From assembly GCA_014529385.2 (NCBI GenBank), contig CM043943.1, positions 98,204,855-98,268,854 of the forward strand: DNA of 64,000 nt, read 5' to 3'. Under the pieces are notes generated by a model. The model worked only from the letters and a program-made list of their open reading frames with translations, did no database searches and was not told the origin of the DNA. Within the stretch, counting starts at the first letter, position 1; every line of letters begins with the position of its first letter. Source of the stretch: Adiantum capillus-veneris. Taxonomy: Eukaryota > Streptophyta > Polypodiopsida > Polypodiales > Pteridaceae. Positions 1 through 9,670 of this stretch are shown here, in pieces. The translations under genes were made by a program, and so were the position numbers.

Positions 1-359
1 ACTTTGAGTCATCAAGCTACATATTCACCAACTTTCGCATCAAATGCACGTGGTTCATAGGCGTAGTGTTCTCATAATTGGACTTTAACTTTTGCCATAT
101 TGCATAAGCAGAGTCCAAACGCTTTGATATCCGTCAAAATGTCATTATTGATAGCCATTTTGATGTAGGCCTTCTTATTTAACCTGGCCCAGTCTTCGTC
201 AGACAAACCTTGTGGCTTATTCTGTTTCAATGCATCTTTATAATCCTTTAAGAAAAGGATACCTTGCATGCGTTCTTGCCAAAGATCGAAGCTTTGACAA
301 TCGAAACGTTTGATTTCCATCAAACTTTTAGAGTCAGATGCGGAAGAGGAAGAAGCCAT
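1..359 (-). pseudogene. Copia gag N-terminus (UBN2-type), frameshifted
   Basis: The ATG is at 359. The protein opens with a Ser-rich leader, then KRFDCQSFDLWQERMQGILF and a stretch ending in SDEDWARLNKKAYIKMAI. This is the N-terminal part of plant Copia gag (DUF4219/UBN2 type), which forms the virus-like particle coat. After about residue 80 the frame shifts: the family sequence (LDSAYAIW..KL) continues in another frame and then meets stops toward position 1. Compared with the copy at 7897 one Glu has also been lost (NKKAYIK against NKKEIAYIK). The element is therefore not functional as read here. Confidence 0.75.
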
Positions 360-794
360 CTTAATTCAACTACAAGGGTCTATACAAGGGAGATGCAATA
401 GGCTGAAAATTTCACCAAATAGCAACCACAAGACTTTGCATACAAAGAGCCACAGTTTCTTTACATGAAACAGTCCAAATCTGAAATTTCAGTTGAAATG
501 TGCAGTTTCACGCACTTGTACTCAGCTTTTCACTCAATTTGTCGCGACAAACATCAATACATGTGATCCCACAACTTTGGTACACCTGCGTATTGCTGTT
601 TTGACCTGTAACACGCTGTAAATCACCTGTTTTGACCTAAAAACAATCTGTTTTGGGTTGTTTTGGTGACCTTTTCGACTCCGGAAGCAAGGGTCTTCGC
701 GATGGAAGCGAAGTTGATCGCGGGAGAGCAATATTAACTCGCTGTCCAACAAACTGCCCAGGGCTGTTTTGAAACCCTAGGGCTTTGATACCGA

Positions 795-1075
795 TCGAAA
801 GCACGAAGCAATAGGTACCGGTAGGTGCGCGTCGCGATGTAGTGTAGGATTGGGACAAGAAGCAGGAGGCACAGAGCAGCAGAGAGCTAGTGCTAGAGAT
901 TGAAGAAGGAAGAGAGAAGGCACGCTCGTTTTTGGGGAAACCCACAATAGTGGTTTTTGTCGCCATCCCACTTTTCTTATAAGTGACTTTAAAAAATGTG
1001 TCTAGGTTCAATGTGAACCTGGACAAAGTATAAAAAATGTACAATAAGAGGTCATTTAGGGCCTTTAACCCAACA
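795..1075 (-). repeat. 5' LTR of the minus-strand Copia-A copy
   Basis: The minus strand starts TGTTGGGTTAAAGGCCC at 1075. A degenerate initiator-Met tRNA primer-binding site lies immediately inside the LTR at about 781-792 (minus-strand GGTATCAAAGCC against the usual TGGTATCAGAGCC). The inner boundary is approximate because no clear CA end is visible. The length of about 280 bp is similar to the 242-bp LTR of the complete copy. Confidence 0.65.
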
Positions 1076-1340
1076 GGGCCAATGCCACTCCGTGTCGCGT
1101 GTTCTCTCTCTCTCTCTCTCTCTCTCTCAGTTATGCGGGAGGAGTATTAAGAAGTCTGAGCAGTGGTTACTCTCAGCACCTTCAAACGATGCAGGCTGCG
1201 GTCTGGGGGGCGTTTGATTTTGTAAAAGGCCTCTATATCTCCCGGCTTGGACCTTTTTAGGTTATGCGGGAGAAGTGATGAGGGAGTCGTTGAATATCTC
1301 CCGGCCCGGATCTTGTTAGGTTATGTGGGAGGAGTGTTCA
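1076..1340. repeat. CT microsatellite and ~59-bp tandem repeat with CTCCCG/CGGGAG arms
   Basis: A CT run occupies 1103-1128, in a context (CACTCCGTGTCGCGTG) shared with the Gypsy-C LTR at about 2477-2493. From about 1229 the motif ATATCTCCCGG followed by TTAGGTTATG(C/T)GGGAG occurs twice at 59-bp spacing (1235 and 1294), with a third partial copy of the GGGAGGAG part near 1129. CTCCCG and CGGGAG are inverted, so each unit can form a short hairpin. No coding sequence is seen. Confidence 0.6.
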
Positions 1341-1689
1341 ACGCATAGTCACAAGGGACGCATTCCGGGACGGGGGACGGGACTCAAATGGATTTTTAGT
1401 GTAAAAAAGAGGGCGGGACGGCAAGTGGGGCCGAAAAAGTGGGGACGGGAAGCCCGAAAAAGGGCGTCCCCTGTTACTATGGTTCAACGGTGACTTTATG
1501 TTTTTATGTCTTGTAACATGCATATGTGTTGCATTGTGATGTGCCAACCAGTGAATATTCCTAATTGGATGAGATTGCATGGGTATGTAATTTTAGTGCA
1601 TCAAGACACCCATGGAAGATCAGTGCGGTTTGGGTGTGATGGCTAATTTTACTACGCCGGAATATCAAGAGTTCCGATATGGGCGAAAG
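1341..1689. other. Non-coding G-rich stretch, no gene recognised
   Basis: The stretch 1360-1470 is rich in GGGACGGGA-like words and encodes Pro/Arg/Phe-rich low-complexity open frames on the minus strand that resemble no domain I know. The rest shows no feature. It is probably the 3' internal remains of a Gypsy element, because a polypurine tract and an LTR follow at 1890-1905. Confidence 0.4.
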
Positions 1690-1791
1690 GAGAAGCCAAC
1701 TCCTTGATCAAAAGAGCCGACAAGAGAAGCTAACTCCTTGATTAAAAGAGCCAAAAGGAGAAGCTAACTCCTTAACAAAAAGAGCAAATTG
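1690..1791. repeat. 34-bp tandem repeat, three copies
   Basis: Units start at 1690, 1724 and 1758. Each begins GAGAAGC(C/T)AACTCCTT and ends in an AAAAGAGC-type run. The third copy is the most diverged. It lies about 110 bp before the polypurine tract of a Gypsy-C LTR. Confidence 0.85.
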
Positions 1792-1904
1792 ATTGTCCCT
1801 CGGAACGTCCCTCAGAATGACCCTCGGAAGTTTTTGAGCTAACTTGAGTTGTTTTGCAGATATGCTGAAATCGCGGACGATTACTCTCTTTCAAGAAGGG
1901 GAAA

Positions 1905-2494
1905 TGTCACAACCTGCTGACGTGTCAAAGCCGTGAAGAATGGGGCCAACTTACAGATGTCTGCCGAGGGGTCTAAACCCTAAGAAGAACAAGTAACAGC
2001 AGAAGAAGTCCTACCAACTTATGGGGACCCCGTCCGATGGGGCCCCAAGGACATAAAGGATTCAAATAAAGATGGACTCTCTCACACACACACACAAAAG
2101 ATTTGCGCAAATTGATGACGTGGCAGATTTTCGGAAATTCCGCTGACTGCTAACATGGCAGAAATGTACGGATTTCTGCTTTTCACGCTGGCGGTGCTGA
2201 CGTGGCAAGACTGTACGGATTTCCGTGATTTACGCTAACAACTTTTTGGCATTGCTTTTGGACTAGAAGCTTTTGAGTTTGAAGGCTTTTCATGTAAACT
2301 GCTTTTTCATAGGCCAGGGGCCTTTAAATATGTGCTAAGGGCTCATTCTCTGGCATGCTTCCTGGAGAAGATGCAGAGTCTGGAGTACTGGCTTGTACTG
2401 AGTTGATGCAATATAAAGAAACATCAAAAGGGGCGCCAAGGTTTGGGGCCAATACTCTTTGGGGTGGAATTTCGCCACTCCGTGTCGCGTGTCG

Positions 2495-2526
<32 letters not shown>

Positions 2527-2600
2527 CAATTGTTATTGAAGTGCTAAAAGTTTGTTCACTCTGTTCTTTTCTATTGGCACGTGGTGCCCGCCTTGTGACA
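1905..2600 (+). repeat. Left LTR of Gypsy-C
   Basis: It starts TGTCACAACC and ends CTTGTGACA; the terminal eight bases are perfectly inverted. Inside are ACGTGGCA..TGTACGGATTTCCG words shared with the right LTR, a TTTAAATA box near 2324, a short stretch with AATATAAAGAAA followed by GGGGCGCCAAGG near 2408-2440, and a CT run at 2495-2522. The 696-bp length compares with about 486 bp for the right LTR once its internal duplication is removed. Confidence 0.75.
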
Positions 2601-2689
2601 GCCAATCAATACGACTTTCTCGAAGATAAGAGCAAGAAGACCAAAGGATTCAAGGAGGGCCGACAAGCATTTGATACCTTTTCAGGTTT

Positions 2690-3338
2690 TTGAGATGCGC
2701 ACAAGGCCCTCGCTTTTATTCAACAATTTGACATAGCTTTTTCTGGAGGGCGGTATTCAGAGCACTCCAAGATTAGAAGGGCAACATCCTACTTGAAAGG
2801 AAATGCACGAACATGGTGGTCCATTCTTCCCTTACGAAAAGAAGCACTGACAAACTGAGCAAGGTTCAAGAGACTTTTTATTTCGCTGTGGCTTACTCAA
2901 GAGTACGAATGTAACATGATTACCGCCTGGAATCATCTTCAGATGGCCAAGGCGGATTCTCTGGATACTTATTGCAAGAGATCTTGGGATGTTTTTCTCC
3001 CTGCCTCATTTTAAAAAAAGATCTCCTTTAAGCAACAAATTGAGAGATTCTGCTTTCGACTTCCCAAAGAGATACGAGATTAATGCTTATTACAGAAATC
3101 TGAATCCATACAGTAACTGATGGGACATGCTAAGCAAGGGTTTGCTATGGATTCATGTAACTTGACGTACCCAACAGATCAACTCTTGACAAATGATGAC
3201 AGAAGCAAAAGAAAGAAAGGTACGCTTCTCCTATTGATAGAGGAACAGAAAGACGAATACCTCAAAACGGGGAAGTGCTTTGACTGTGGGGAACAAGGAC
3301 ATGTATGTGCGCGGTGCCCCAAAAAGGCACAAGAATGA
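2690..3338 (+). pseudogene. Gypsy-C gag with zinc knuckle, broken by stops
   Basis: Reading across several stops gives a Ty3/gypsy capsid: ALAFIQQFDIAF, then ATSYLKGNARTWW (the conserved capsid tryptophans) and later a nucleocapsid CX2CX4HX4C knuckle, CFDCGEQGHVCARC, near 3280-3321. The knuckle sits in an intact open stretch (3120-3338). Stops lie at about 2690, 2857, 3013 and 3080, and the protease expected after the knuckle is not found. It would have bound element RNA in the particle; it cannot be made as a single protein here. Confidence 0.75.
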
Positions 3339-4179
3339 GAACGACTGACAGATTGAAAATAGAACAGTGTGAGGAAATATTCGCTCCAGAACGGATAGGA
3401 AACTAAAAGGACTAATGATGTGCTGACAATATTCTATTTTATGACTTTATGAATGAAATTAATGTGTTTGGAAGATCTTGTTAATTGTGCATAGATAATA
3501 GGTGAAATCGAGAACAAGATCATGACGAATTTGCATATGAATGCAATTGGAAGCAATGACCGCTCAAGAAATAACCCGATCACGATTCAAGACAAGAATC
3601 ATGAATTTTGAATGACGATGATGACTGGATACTGTGGTGAGCGCATCAAGAGTTCCAGAGAGATGAGATGGCCACACAGGGATCTAAGTGTATCAAGACT
3701 TTTGAACGGATGAGATGACTAGATTGAATGATTGAAACAGCGTGTTCAGTATGAACTAAGTGTGTGTATGAAAGACTTTGAAACTGGAATTCCCAAAAAT
3801 GAACCTGATTTTTGTGCTCACTCGTGTGCTTGTGTTTGAGTGCAGGATTGAAAGACGGAATGACTGCAACATTTCGGTCTTGAGAATCTATGGACATGAT
3901 CGCAATAAGAATTTGTTAATCCGACATCAGTGAGGTCCAATGTGGATCTAGATGTGATTATTAAACACGTTGCCAGGAATCATGGTCCTAGGTCTGAATG
4001 GATTTTATGTGATATGATTTGAATGTGATGTGAATGTTCAGTGATTGTCGTCTTTGTGCAAGTGCTTGATTTGTGTCATCTAGTGCGTCGGTACTTAGAG
4101 TCAGTGTCTACTGAACTGGTTTATTGCTTATGTCTGATTTTGCATCGAGGGCGATTACAATTCTTACAAGAGGGGGGTA
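3339..4179 (+). other. Gypsy-C internal 3' region, non-coding
   Basis: About 840 bp between the zinc knuckle and the right LTR has no recognisable domain in any frame. It ends in a polypurine tract (AAGAGGGGGGTA, 4168-4179) directly before the LTR, which is where plus-strand DNA synthesis is primed in Ty3/gypsy elements. Confidence 0.55.
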
Positions 4180-4939
4180 TGTCACAAACTAATGACGTGT
4201 CATTACAGATAGCAGAGCAGTATGGAACCCTCGGAAATTGTACTGACACGTTGATGTGGAAGCATTACGGATTTCCGCGTTTTGTGTTGGTTGGTACTGA
4301 TGTGGCAAGCTGTACGGATTTCCGCGATCCACGTTGGCAGCTTTTTGGGACCTAAAGCAGTTTGCAGCTTTTCATGTAATTGCTTTTGAGTTTGAAGGCC
4401 AAGGGCTTATAAATATGAACCTAGGGCCACTTATTCTCTCAGTTTGCTGATGAGCAACAGAGAGGGCCGTTGGTCATTGTAGATAGCAGAGCAGTATGGA
4501 ACCCTCAGAAATTGTACTGACACGTTGACATGGAAGCATTACGGATTTCCGCGTTTTGCGTTGGTTGGTACTGATGTGGCAAGCTGTACGGATTTCCGCG
4601 ATCCACGTTGGCAGCTTTTTGGGACTTGAAGCAGTTTGCAGCTTTTCATGTAATTGCTTTTGAGTTTGAAGACCAAGGGCTTATAAATATGAACCTAGGG
4701 TCACTTATTCTCTCAGTTTGCTGATGAGCAGCAGAGAGGGCCGTTGGTCATCGTAACTTTGCTCAAGTATTAATATAAATAAATACCGAAAGGGGTGCCA
4801 GATTTTGGGGCCAATACCTTTGGGCACGGAACTATGCCAGGCCGTGTCGACTCTATTTTAAGTCGTGATAAAGTTTGTGAAGTGTTTTCTCTCGTGTGTC
4901 GTGCTAGATTTCCGACTTGGGGTGCCCAAGTCTGTAACA
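4180..4939 (+). repeat. Right LTR of Gypsy-C carrying an internal 274-bp duplication
   Basis: It starts TGTCACAAAC after the polypurine tract and ends CTGTAACA. It shares the GTGGCAAGCTGTACGGATTTCCG core, the TATAAATATG box and the CGAAAGGGGTGCCA region with the left LTR. A second set of promoter-like elements is present because of the tandem duplication. Downstream, an ATG at 4999 opens a short frame ending at 5043, which may be the gag start of a further lost copy. Confidence 0.75.
4200..4748 (+). repeat. 274-bp tandem duplication inside the LTR
   Basis: AGATAGCAGAGCAGTATGGA occurs at 4207 and again at 4481. The two units (4200-4473 and 4474-4748) stay aligned to CAGAGAGGGCCGTTGGTCAT at their ends with only scattered substitutions, so the duplication is young relative to the element. 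It doubles the TATAAATA promoter segment (about 4410 and 4682). Confidence 0.9.
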
Positions 4940-5249
4940 GCCTCCTTGCTCGGTTCTCAAAGGTAGAGTATCTACAAAACACGAACACGGTAGCAAACAT
5001 GGGTGAAACTCAAATACAAATTGTCACTTGTCTCCCGGCATAGAAAGCAACCTCTGATCGCAAACTTGTCGCGAACACTTGCTGGACCAGCATGATGGAA
5101 CCACCTCAACTTCTTCCTCAAGCTAACGCTGGCAAAATCTGTTCTCAAATTGGGCGCCTAGCTTTGCTTTTATAGGTGCAAGAGGCCTACCAAACAGGGG
5201 AACTTTCTCTGGCACAAATAGAGGAAGTGGGGTGGCTTGTTGCCCACGC

Positions 5250-5296
<47 letters not shown>

Positions 5297-5922
5297 CGAC
5301 TGCTGCCATAAAAAGGTAGGAAGAGGAGGTGCCTTGGTTTTTGTCCTTTTTTAATAGATGGTTGCCCACTTATCAAGTGGGCGGCCAATCACTTTTGGAA
5401 AAGGTTTGAACCTGTTCAAAACTCAATAAAAACTTTTCAGCTGGAAACTATGCTTACACAAACACCCCAAGCATCCTTGGATGCAGTCTCATGCACACAG
5501 GCAATGCAAATATTGACTCCTTCACGGAAAAAAATATGCCTTCCTTGAAACACTCAAAAAGCAACCTGCTTTTCAGAAAGTATATGCATTTCTTCAAAGC
5601 TTCTCAAAACTCATCTTCATTCGTGTGCTTGCATCTTACACGTAACTCTTACTTAGTTCGGATTTCCTCCTCAGACCAATGGAATATTCCTTAACCGATG
5701 CTCTCGTCACCCATCTTGTGACGCATCGAGAATACCCATTACCTGGTCTCTCCCACCGAACTTAAGGAACAACTCCTTCACGATGCTTTATGTCACCCGC
5801 ATTAGAGACGTCCATTCTTGATGGCTTTCTTAGTTCTTGTAGATCTACTTAACAATTCTCAAGTGCACAAATTTAAATATGCTAGTTTCATTAAAGAAAT
5901 TACCCCAAAAATAAGAAAATAG
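4940..5922. other. No gene recognised; one GA microsatellite
   Basis: A GA run spans 5252-5294. The flanking open frames on the minus strand are only its Leu/Ser translation. The remainder, including a C/T-rich stretch at 5640-5850, shows no domain, RNA gene or clear repeat. Confidence 0.5.
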
Positions 5923-6177
5923 TCAATTTAGCAACACTAACACTACTACCTCCTCCACGAGAAAATAGTTGAGATTGACAAAATACGATTTTTCCTTCGT
6001 GATTTGTAAGTGCAATGCTGTGGTTGTTGTTTCGTACTCCTCTGGTAACTTTGCAAGCACCGAGGCTGCTAACCGAGTACTAGTCAATGCACTTTCCATA
6101 GCCGAGAGTCGAGCTTGGTTCATCTTGCCTTCAATTGGGGACACCACGGGAACATCCCTTTGGCACAAAGGTCGCAC
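5923..6177 (-). pseudogene. Copia gag fragment
   Basis: The minus-strand frame includes MESALTSTRLAAS and KLPEEYETTTTALHLQITKE, the pattern of the middle of plant Copia gag, where a short adhesion helix is followed by L(P/L)xxY..TxxAL. Only about 80 residues remain, with no knuckle, protease or LTR nearby, and the end is a low-complexity Val/Leu run. Identification rests on this motif alone. Confidence 0.45.
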
Positions 6178-6280
6178 AAAGGTCGCACTTGTGAACTGTC
6201 CTCAAGGCACCAAAGCTCTTAAAACTGTTGCTTGGCCCCTTCGCTAAAAATTGCCCAAGCAAAATTCCCCCTCCCACCGG

Positions 6281-6745
6281 AAGCGTCTCGAAACGCTATG
6301 GGAAAAGTGCCTCATCTTTTCTGGCATCGCAAATTGTGTCTCTAAATGCAGTTCATGCCTTCGCAAAAAATGGTCGCTTGGAAGGTTGGGATAGCACAAC
6401 GTTTCAAAACGCTCATCGTCAAGTTGTTGCCTATTGCCAACTTCTAGCGCTTGAGCACCTTTGCAATGGGCGTCTTAGAATGCACCGCACTGTAGCTCCT
6501 CAAGACCAGCTGCTATCATTAGCGTTTCAAAATGTTGGTGAGAGTAGAGTCCTTTAGCGTTGGCATATCTTGACACACTCTTGTCCAATGCTTGACGTAG
6601 GGAGCACCTTTCAAAATGGGTAGAGAAGTTGCTCCAGCGGGCAAGGTGTTTCAAAACGCTGCTCAAAAGGCAGCTTTGGCATGTTTTTTTTCACAGCGTT
6701 TCAAAATGCAATAAAAATGGCTGCTTTCTCTTGCGTTTCAAACCA
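6281..6745. repeat. Dispersed GCGTTTCAAAACGC-like motif, about seven copies
   Basis: Near-palindromic copies occur at about 6281 (AGCGTCTCGAAACGCT), 6400, 6521, 6607, 6647, 6695 and 6732, irregularly spaced over about 450 bp. Several retain the full GCGTTTCAAAA core. The block is cut at 6757 by the Copia-A insertion and does not resume on the other side. The function is unknown. Confidence 0.6.
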
Positions 6746-6757
6746 AGATCTTCGCCT

Positions 6758-6999
6758 TGTTGGGTCTAAAGGCCCTCTGGCCACCCTTGTACACTATTTT
6801 ATTTTTTGGGTGTGAACCACCCCTAGGGTCACTTATGTGACCCTTATAGTGTGTACCCTCAAATTAATAAAACATAACATTTGTAAATTGTGCCAAAAGC
6901 ACACAAATAACACTGCGTACGTTTTTCTCTCTCCCTCTCTCCTTCGTCATCTGCAGAACACACCAGTGCTACCTCTTCCTGCTGCTCACGCTCCCATCA
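6758..6999 (+). repeat. 5' LTR of Copia-A
   Basis: 242 bp, TG...CA ends, with AATTAATAAAAC near 6862 (possible polyadenylation signal). It matches the 3' LTR through the first 130 bp with few differences, then shows several substitutions and small length changes, so the insertion is not very recent. Confidence 0.92.
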
Positions 7000-7002
7000 A
7001 AC

Positions 7003-7014
7003 TGGTATCACAGC
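7003..7014 (+). promoter_or_regulatory. Primer-binding site (initiator Met tRNA)
   Basis: TGGTATCACAGC lies 3 bp after the LTR and differs at one base from the usual plant Copia site TGGTATCAGAGC, complementary to the 3' end of initiator methionine tRNA. Confidence 0.88.
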
Positions 7015-7251
7015 ACAGCTTTGTGCACGTCTCCGTGCCGGGAGGCAAGCAACAACAGCTTTCTGTCTCTTCGATTTCAGCCCTCCCTCTCTCTCTCTCT
7101 ATGATTTTCAGTCGTGCGCTCTTTCTCTCTCCTCTCACTACAGCCGACAGCTTCTTGATGAAGCTTTGAGACTATGAGAGTCTCGTTTCGCAATACAGTA
7201 GGGATTACCAGGCAAAATCACTCACAGAAGAAAGGGGGATTTTACAGGTGG

Positions 7252-7713
7252 CTGAAATTTCAGCAATTTCACAACATTTTGATGCTTTTCAGGTGGAAAT
7301 TGCACGTACAGGTTGAGGGAAATTGGGTTTTTGCTGAAATTGCTGAAATTTCAGAAATTAGACCGTCAAAATTTGGGGCTTTTGCTGAAATTTCACTACT
7401 TTGCAAACATTTGTGCATGTATTGCAATTTGTGGACAGTTTGAGCGTAGAATTTGAGGTTTATTCTTAAGTTTTTCAAGAAATTATAGAAAAACGCAGGT
7501 TTATACGCATCGGAAAGTTTATTTTGCACACACTTATGTATTTTACATACGGGATATTCGCTATTGAGTCGATGTATTGCTGAAAATAAATTTTGCAGCA
7601 GCTTTTAATCCATTTGCAGATTTGAGGTTGATGCATATGCACTTTGGTTATACTGTTGAAGTAGGAGTACTCATGTAAGGATTGTATATCCTATTTGTGT
7701 GCTGAAATTTCAG
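7252..7713 (+). repeat. Leader palindromes CTGAAATTTCAG (three copies)
   Basis: The perfect 12-bp palindrome occurs at 7252-7263, 7343-7354 and 7702-7713 in the roughly 900-bp leader between the primer-binding site and gag, with further half matches (GCTGAAATT, CTGAAATTTC) between them. The minus-strand Copia-A copy has the same 12-mer at 481-492, at an equivalent place in its leader. Conservation between two copies suggests a role in the RNA leader, but this is inference. Confidence 0.7.
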
Positions 7714-7896
7714 CTTTTACTACTGAAATTTGTTCTTCTTTACTGCTGTACACTTGTGGTAAAGTGCCGGTAACATTGTGTTACCATCTCTTGCTCTTTT
7801 ACACAAAGTATTAAGGCCGTAAGAGGCTAAAATCTCAGTTTTCAGCTTGCTGCCATAAAAATACAGCAGTGAATTTTTGGGTCTTTTTGCAACAAA

Positions 7897-8880
7897 ATGG
7901 CCTCTAATGCGTCTACGAGCAGTGAGTCAAAGTCCCTCCTTGAAATTAAGAGATTTGACGGCTCTGGCTTTGACCTGTGGAAAGATAGGATGCAGGGAAT
8001 CCTATTCTTGAAAGATTGCGACAATGCACTTTTGGAAGTGAAACCTGTAGCTTTGTCAGATGATAATTGGGCTAGGCTCAACAAGAAAGAAATTGCTTAC
8101 ATCAAGATAGTTGTGTCTGATGATGTGCTCACGGACATTAAGCGTCTTGACAGTGCTTATACTATCTGGAAGAAATTGACAAATACATATGAGAACACAA
8201 CTCCTGTGAATTAAGTGCATCTTATACGGAAGCTTGTAAACATGGAGTTGGATGAGTCTAAGCCTGCATCTGAACACTTGAGTGCTTTCACAGGTGTCTT
8301 GAGTCAATTGCAAGGCTTTGGTTTTCAACCTTTTGGTGATAAGCTCAAAGCTATCTTCTTATTGATGACTTTGCCTGACAGTTTGGAAGCTTTGGTTGTC
8401 TCTTTGAGCAACAATGCTGCTTTGACATTTGATGGTGTACGAGGTTCTATTCTCAATGAAGAGATTAGAAAAAAGACCAGCGATGAAAGCAGCGGGTCAG
8501 CGTATAATATAAGAGACAAGTCTGAAAAGAAGAATAATGCAAATAATAGAGGCAAGAACAAGAGTAAGATTAGGGTAAGTCCCAAGATGTTACATGCTAT
8601 CAATGTGGACGCAAAGGGCATAAAAAGCCCAATTGCAGGTACTACAAGCAGGAACTTGAAAGAAAGAAACAGTAGGGCAAGAAGAAGGATTCTAGTGATG
8701 CTAAAAGTGATGATAATGACTTCTTCCAAAGAAGTTGTGAAGGCAAATGTTGCTTCGAATGTTGTCATTGAAGAAATTGTTGATACGGATGATGCACTTG
8801 TTGTTGGCCCAGGCCTTCATAATGATAGTGTGGCAATGGCCAGTGACAAAAGTAAAAGTAATGTACTTGACTCATTCAAG
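7897..8880 (+). pseudogene. Copia-A gag, one early stop and damaged zinc knuckle
   Basis: The ATG at 7897 starts MASNASTSSESKSLLEIKRF, the DUF4219-like N-terminus, followed by the UBN2 core (FDLWKDRMQGILF, NTYENTTPVN). A TAA at 8212-8214 interrupts it; the same frame resumes at once with VHLIRKLVNMELDESKPASE and continues to a Lys/Asn-rich nucleocapsid region. The family's CX2CX4HX4C knuckle is only a trace near 8590-8640 (CYQCGRKGHKK in a shifted frame). Gag then runs directly into integrase sequence near 8870, because protease and the front of integrase are deleted. Confidence 0.8.
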
Positions 8881-9173
8881 AAGTTTCATGCATTTGTGAC
8901 CACACAAAAGGGCTTTAAGTTAAAAGTTATCAAGACGGATAATGGAGGAATGTATCACGTGAGTTTAACAGTTTTTGTGAGATGTATGGTATTAAGCTGG
9001 AATTGACAACCCCTTATAATCCATCATCTAATGGTGTGGCTGAAAGATATAATCGCACAATTTGTGAGAGAATGAGATGCATGTTGTCCACGGCTAATCT
9101 TTCTCAAGAGTTTTGGGGAGAGGCTCTTAAAACTGCAATTCATGTGCACAATCGCTATCGAATCGTGCGTTAG
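8880..9173 (+). pseudogene. Copia-A integrase core, N-terminal part deleted and frameshifted
   Basis: The frame that began in gag enters the second half of the Copia integrase core: KKFHAFVTTQKGFKLKVIKT then DNGGMY, which holds the second catalytic Asp. After a frameshift near 8990 it continues LELTTPYNPSSNGVAERYNR, where the Glu of ..GVAERYN is the third catalytic residue of the DDE triad. The first Asp and the HHCC zinc domain are absent. The frame ends at 9173; shifted fragments of the C-terminal region (LFMGYGDEGE-like) follow to about 9350. Confidence 0.82.
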
Positions 9174-9670
9174 ATAATGGCATCCTTGAAGAGGTTTGGT
9201 CTGGCAAACCGGTTTCATATGACCATTTACGAGTCTTTCGTTGCAATGCATTTGTGCATGTACCTGTTGATCAGAGAACCAAACTTGACATGAAATCTAT
9301 CAAGGGCCTCTTCATGGGATATGGAGATGAGGGAGAGATGGGTTACTGAGTTTGGATACCTCAGTACAGGAAGATAATGCGCAGCCGAGATGTAGTTTTC
9401 AATGAGGTTAAATTGTTGAAAAATGCTACACATGTAGACATTGACAAAAAGAAGGTCAAGTTTCAATAAAATCAGCCAGCCATAAAGCCACCTTTGGCTG
9501 AAAATTTGACTCCTTTTGATGTTGAAAATGAGCAACAACCTATTGTGTAATTGCCAGAAGACAATGGACAACAAATAGATGCACAAAATGGGATTATACC
9601 ACATGACCAGCATGCTGGAAATGAATTGCAGCAGCGAGGTAATGCTTAAAATCAGTCGCCAATTGATGGT

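Larger units (their letters stand above)
1..1075 (-). mobile_element. Ty1/copia retrotransposon (family Copia-A), 5' end only
   Basis: The minus strand reads LTR, primer-binding site, leader and start of gag, and the element runs off the left edge of the window. The right boundary at 1075 begins TGTTGGGT on the minus strand, almost the same start as the complete Copia-A element at 6758. The gag start matches that element closely (ASSSS..SKSLMEIKRFD against ASNAS..SKSLLEIKRFD), so they are one family. The sequence just right of 1075 resembles the middle of the Gypsy-C LTR near 2450-2525, so this copy probably landed inside such an LTR. The matching target duplication would lie outside the window. 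Confidence 0.8.
1905..4939 (+). mobile_element. Ty3/gypsy-like retrotransposon (family Gypsy-C), decayed and internally deleted
   Basis: Two related LTRs (1905-2600 and 4180-4939) bracket about 1.6 kb of internal sequence. That sequence holds a mutated gag with a zinc knuckle but no recognisable protease, polymerase or integrase, so this is a deletion derivative. The LTR ends form the inverted repeat TGTCACAA...TTGTGACA. A polypurine tract (AAGAGGGGGG) precedes the right LTR. A similar purine run (AAGAAGGGGAAA) precedes the left LTR as well, suggesting that the left LTR was once the 3' LTR of another copy and that the array arose by LTR-LTR recombination. No target duplication was identified. 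Confidence 0.7.

Noticed and set aside
1338-1580. Pro-rich minus-strand frame at the G-rich stretch
   Set aside because: Low-complexity composition from GGGACGGGA words; no domain recognised.
8325-8768. 147-residue hydrophobic minus-strand frame that looks like a membrane protein
   Set aside because: It is antisense to the Lys-rich gag of Copia-A; AAG/AAA codons read backwards give Leu/Phe.
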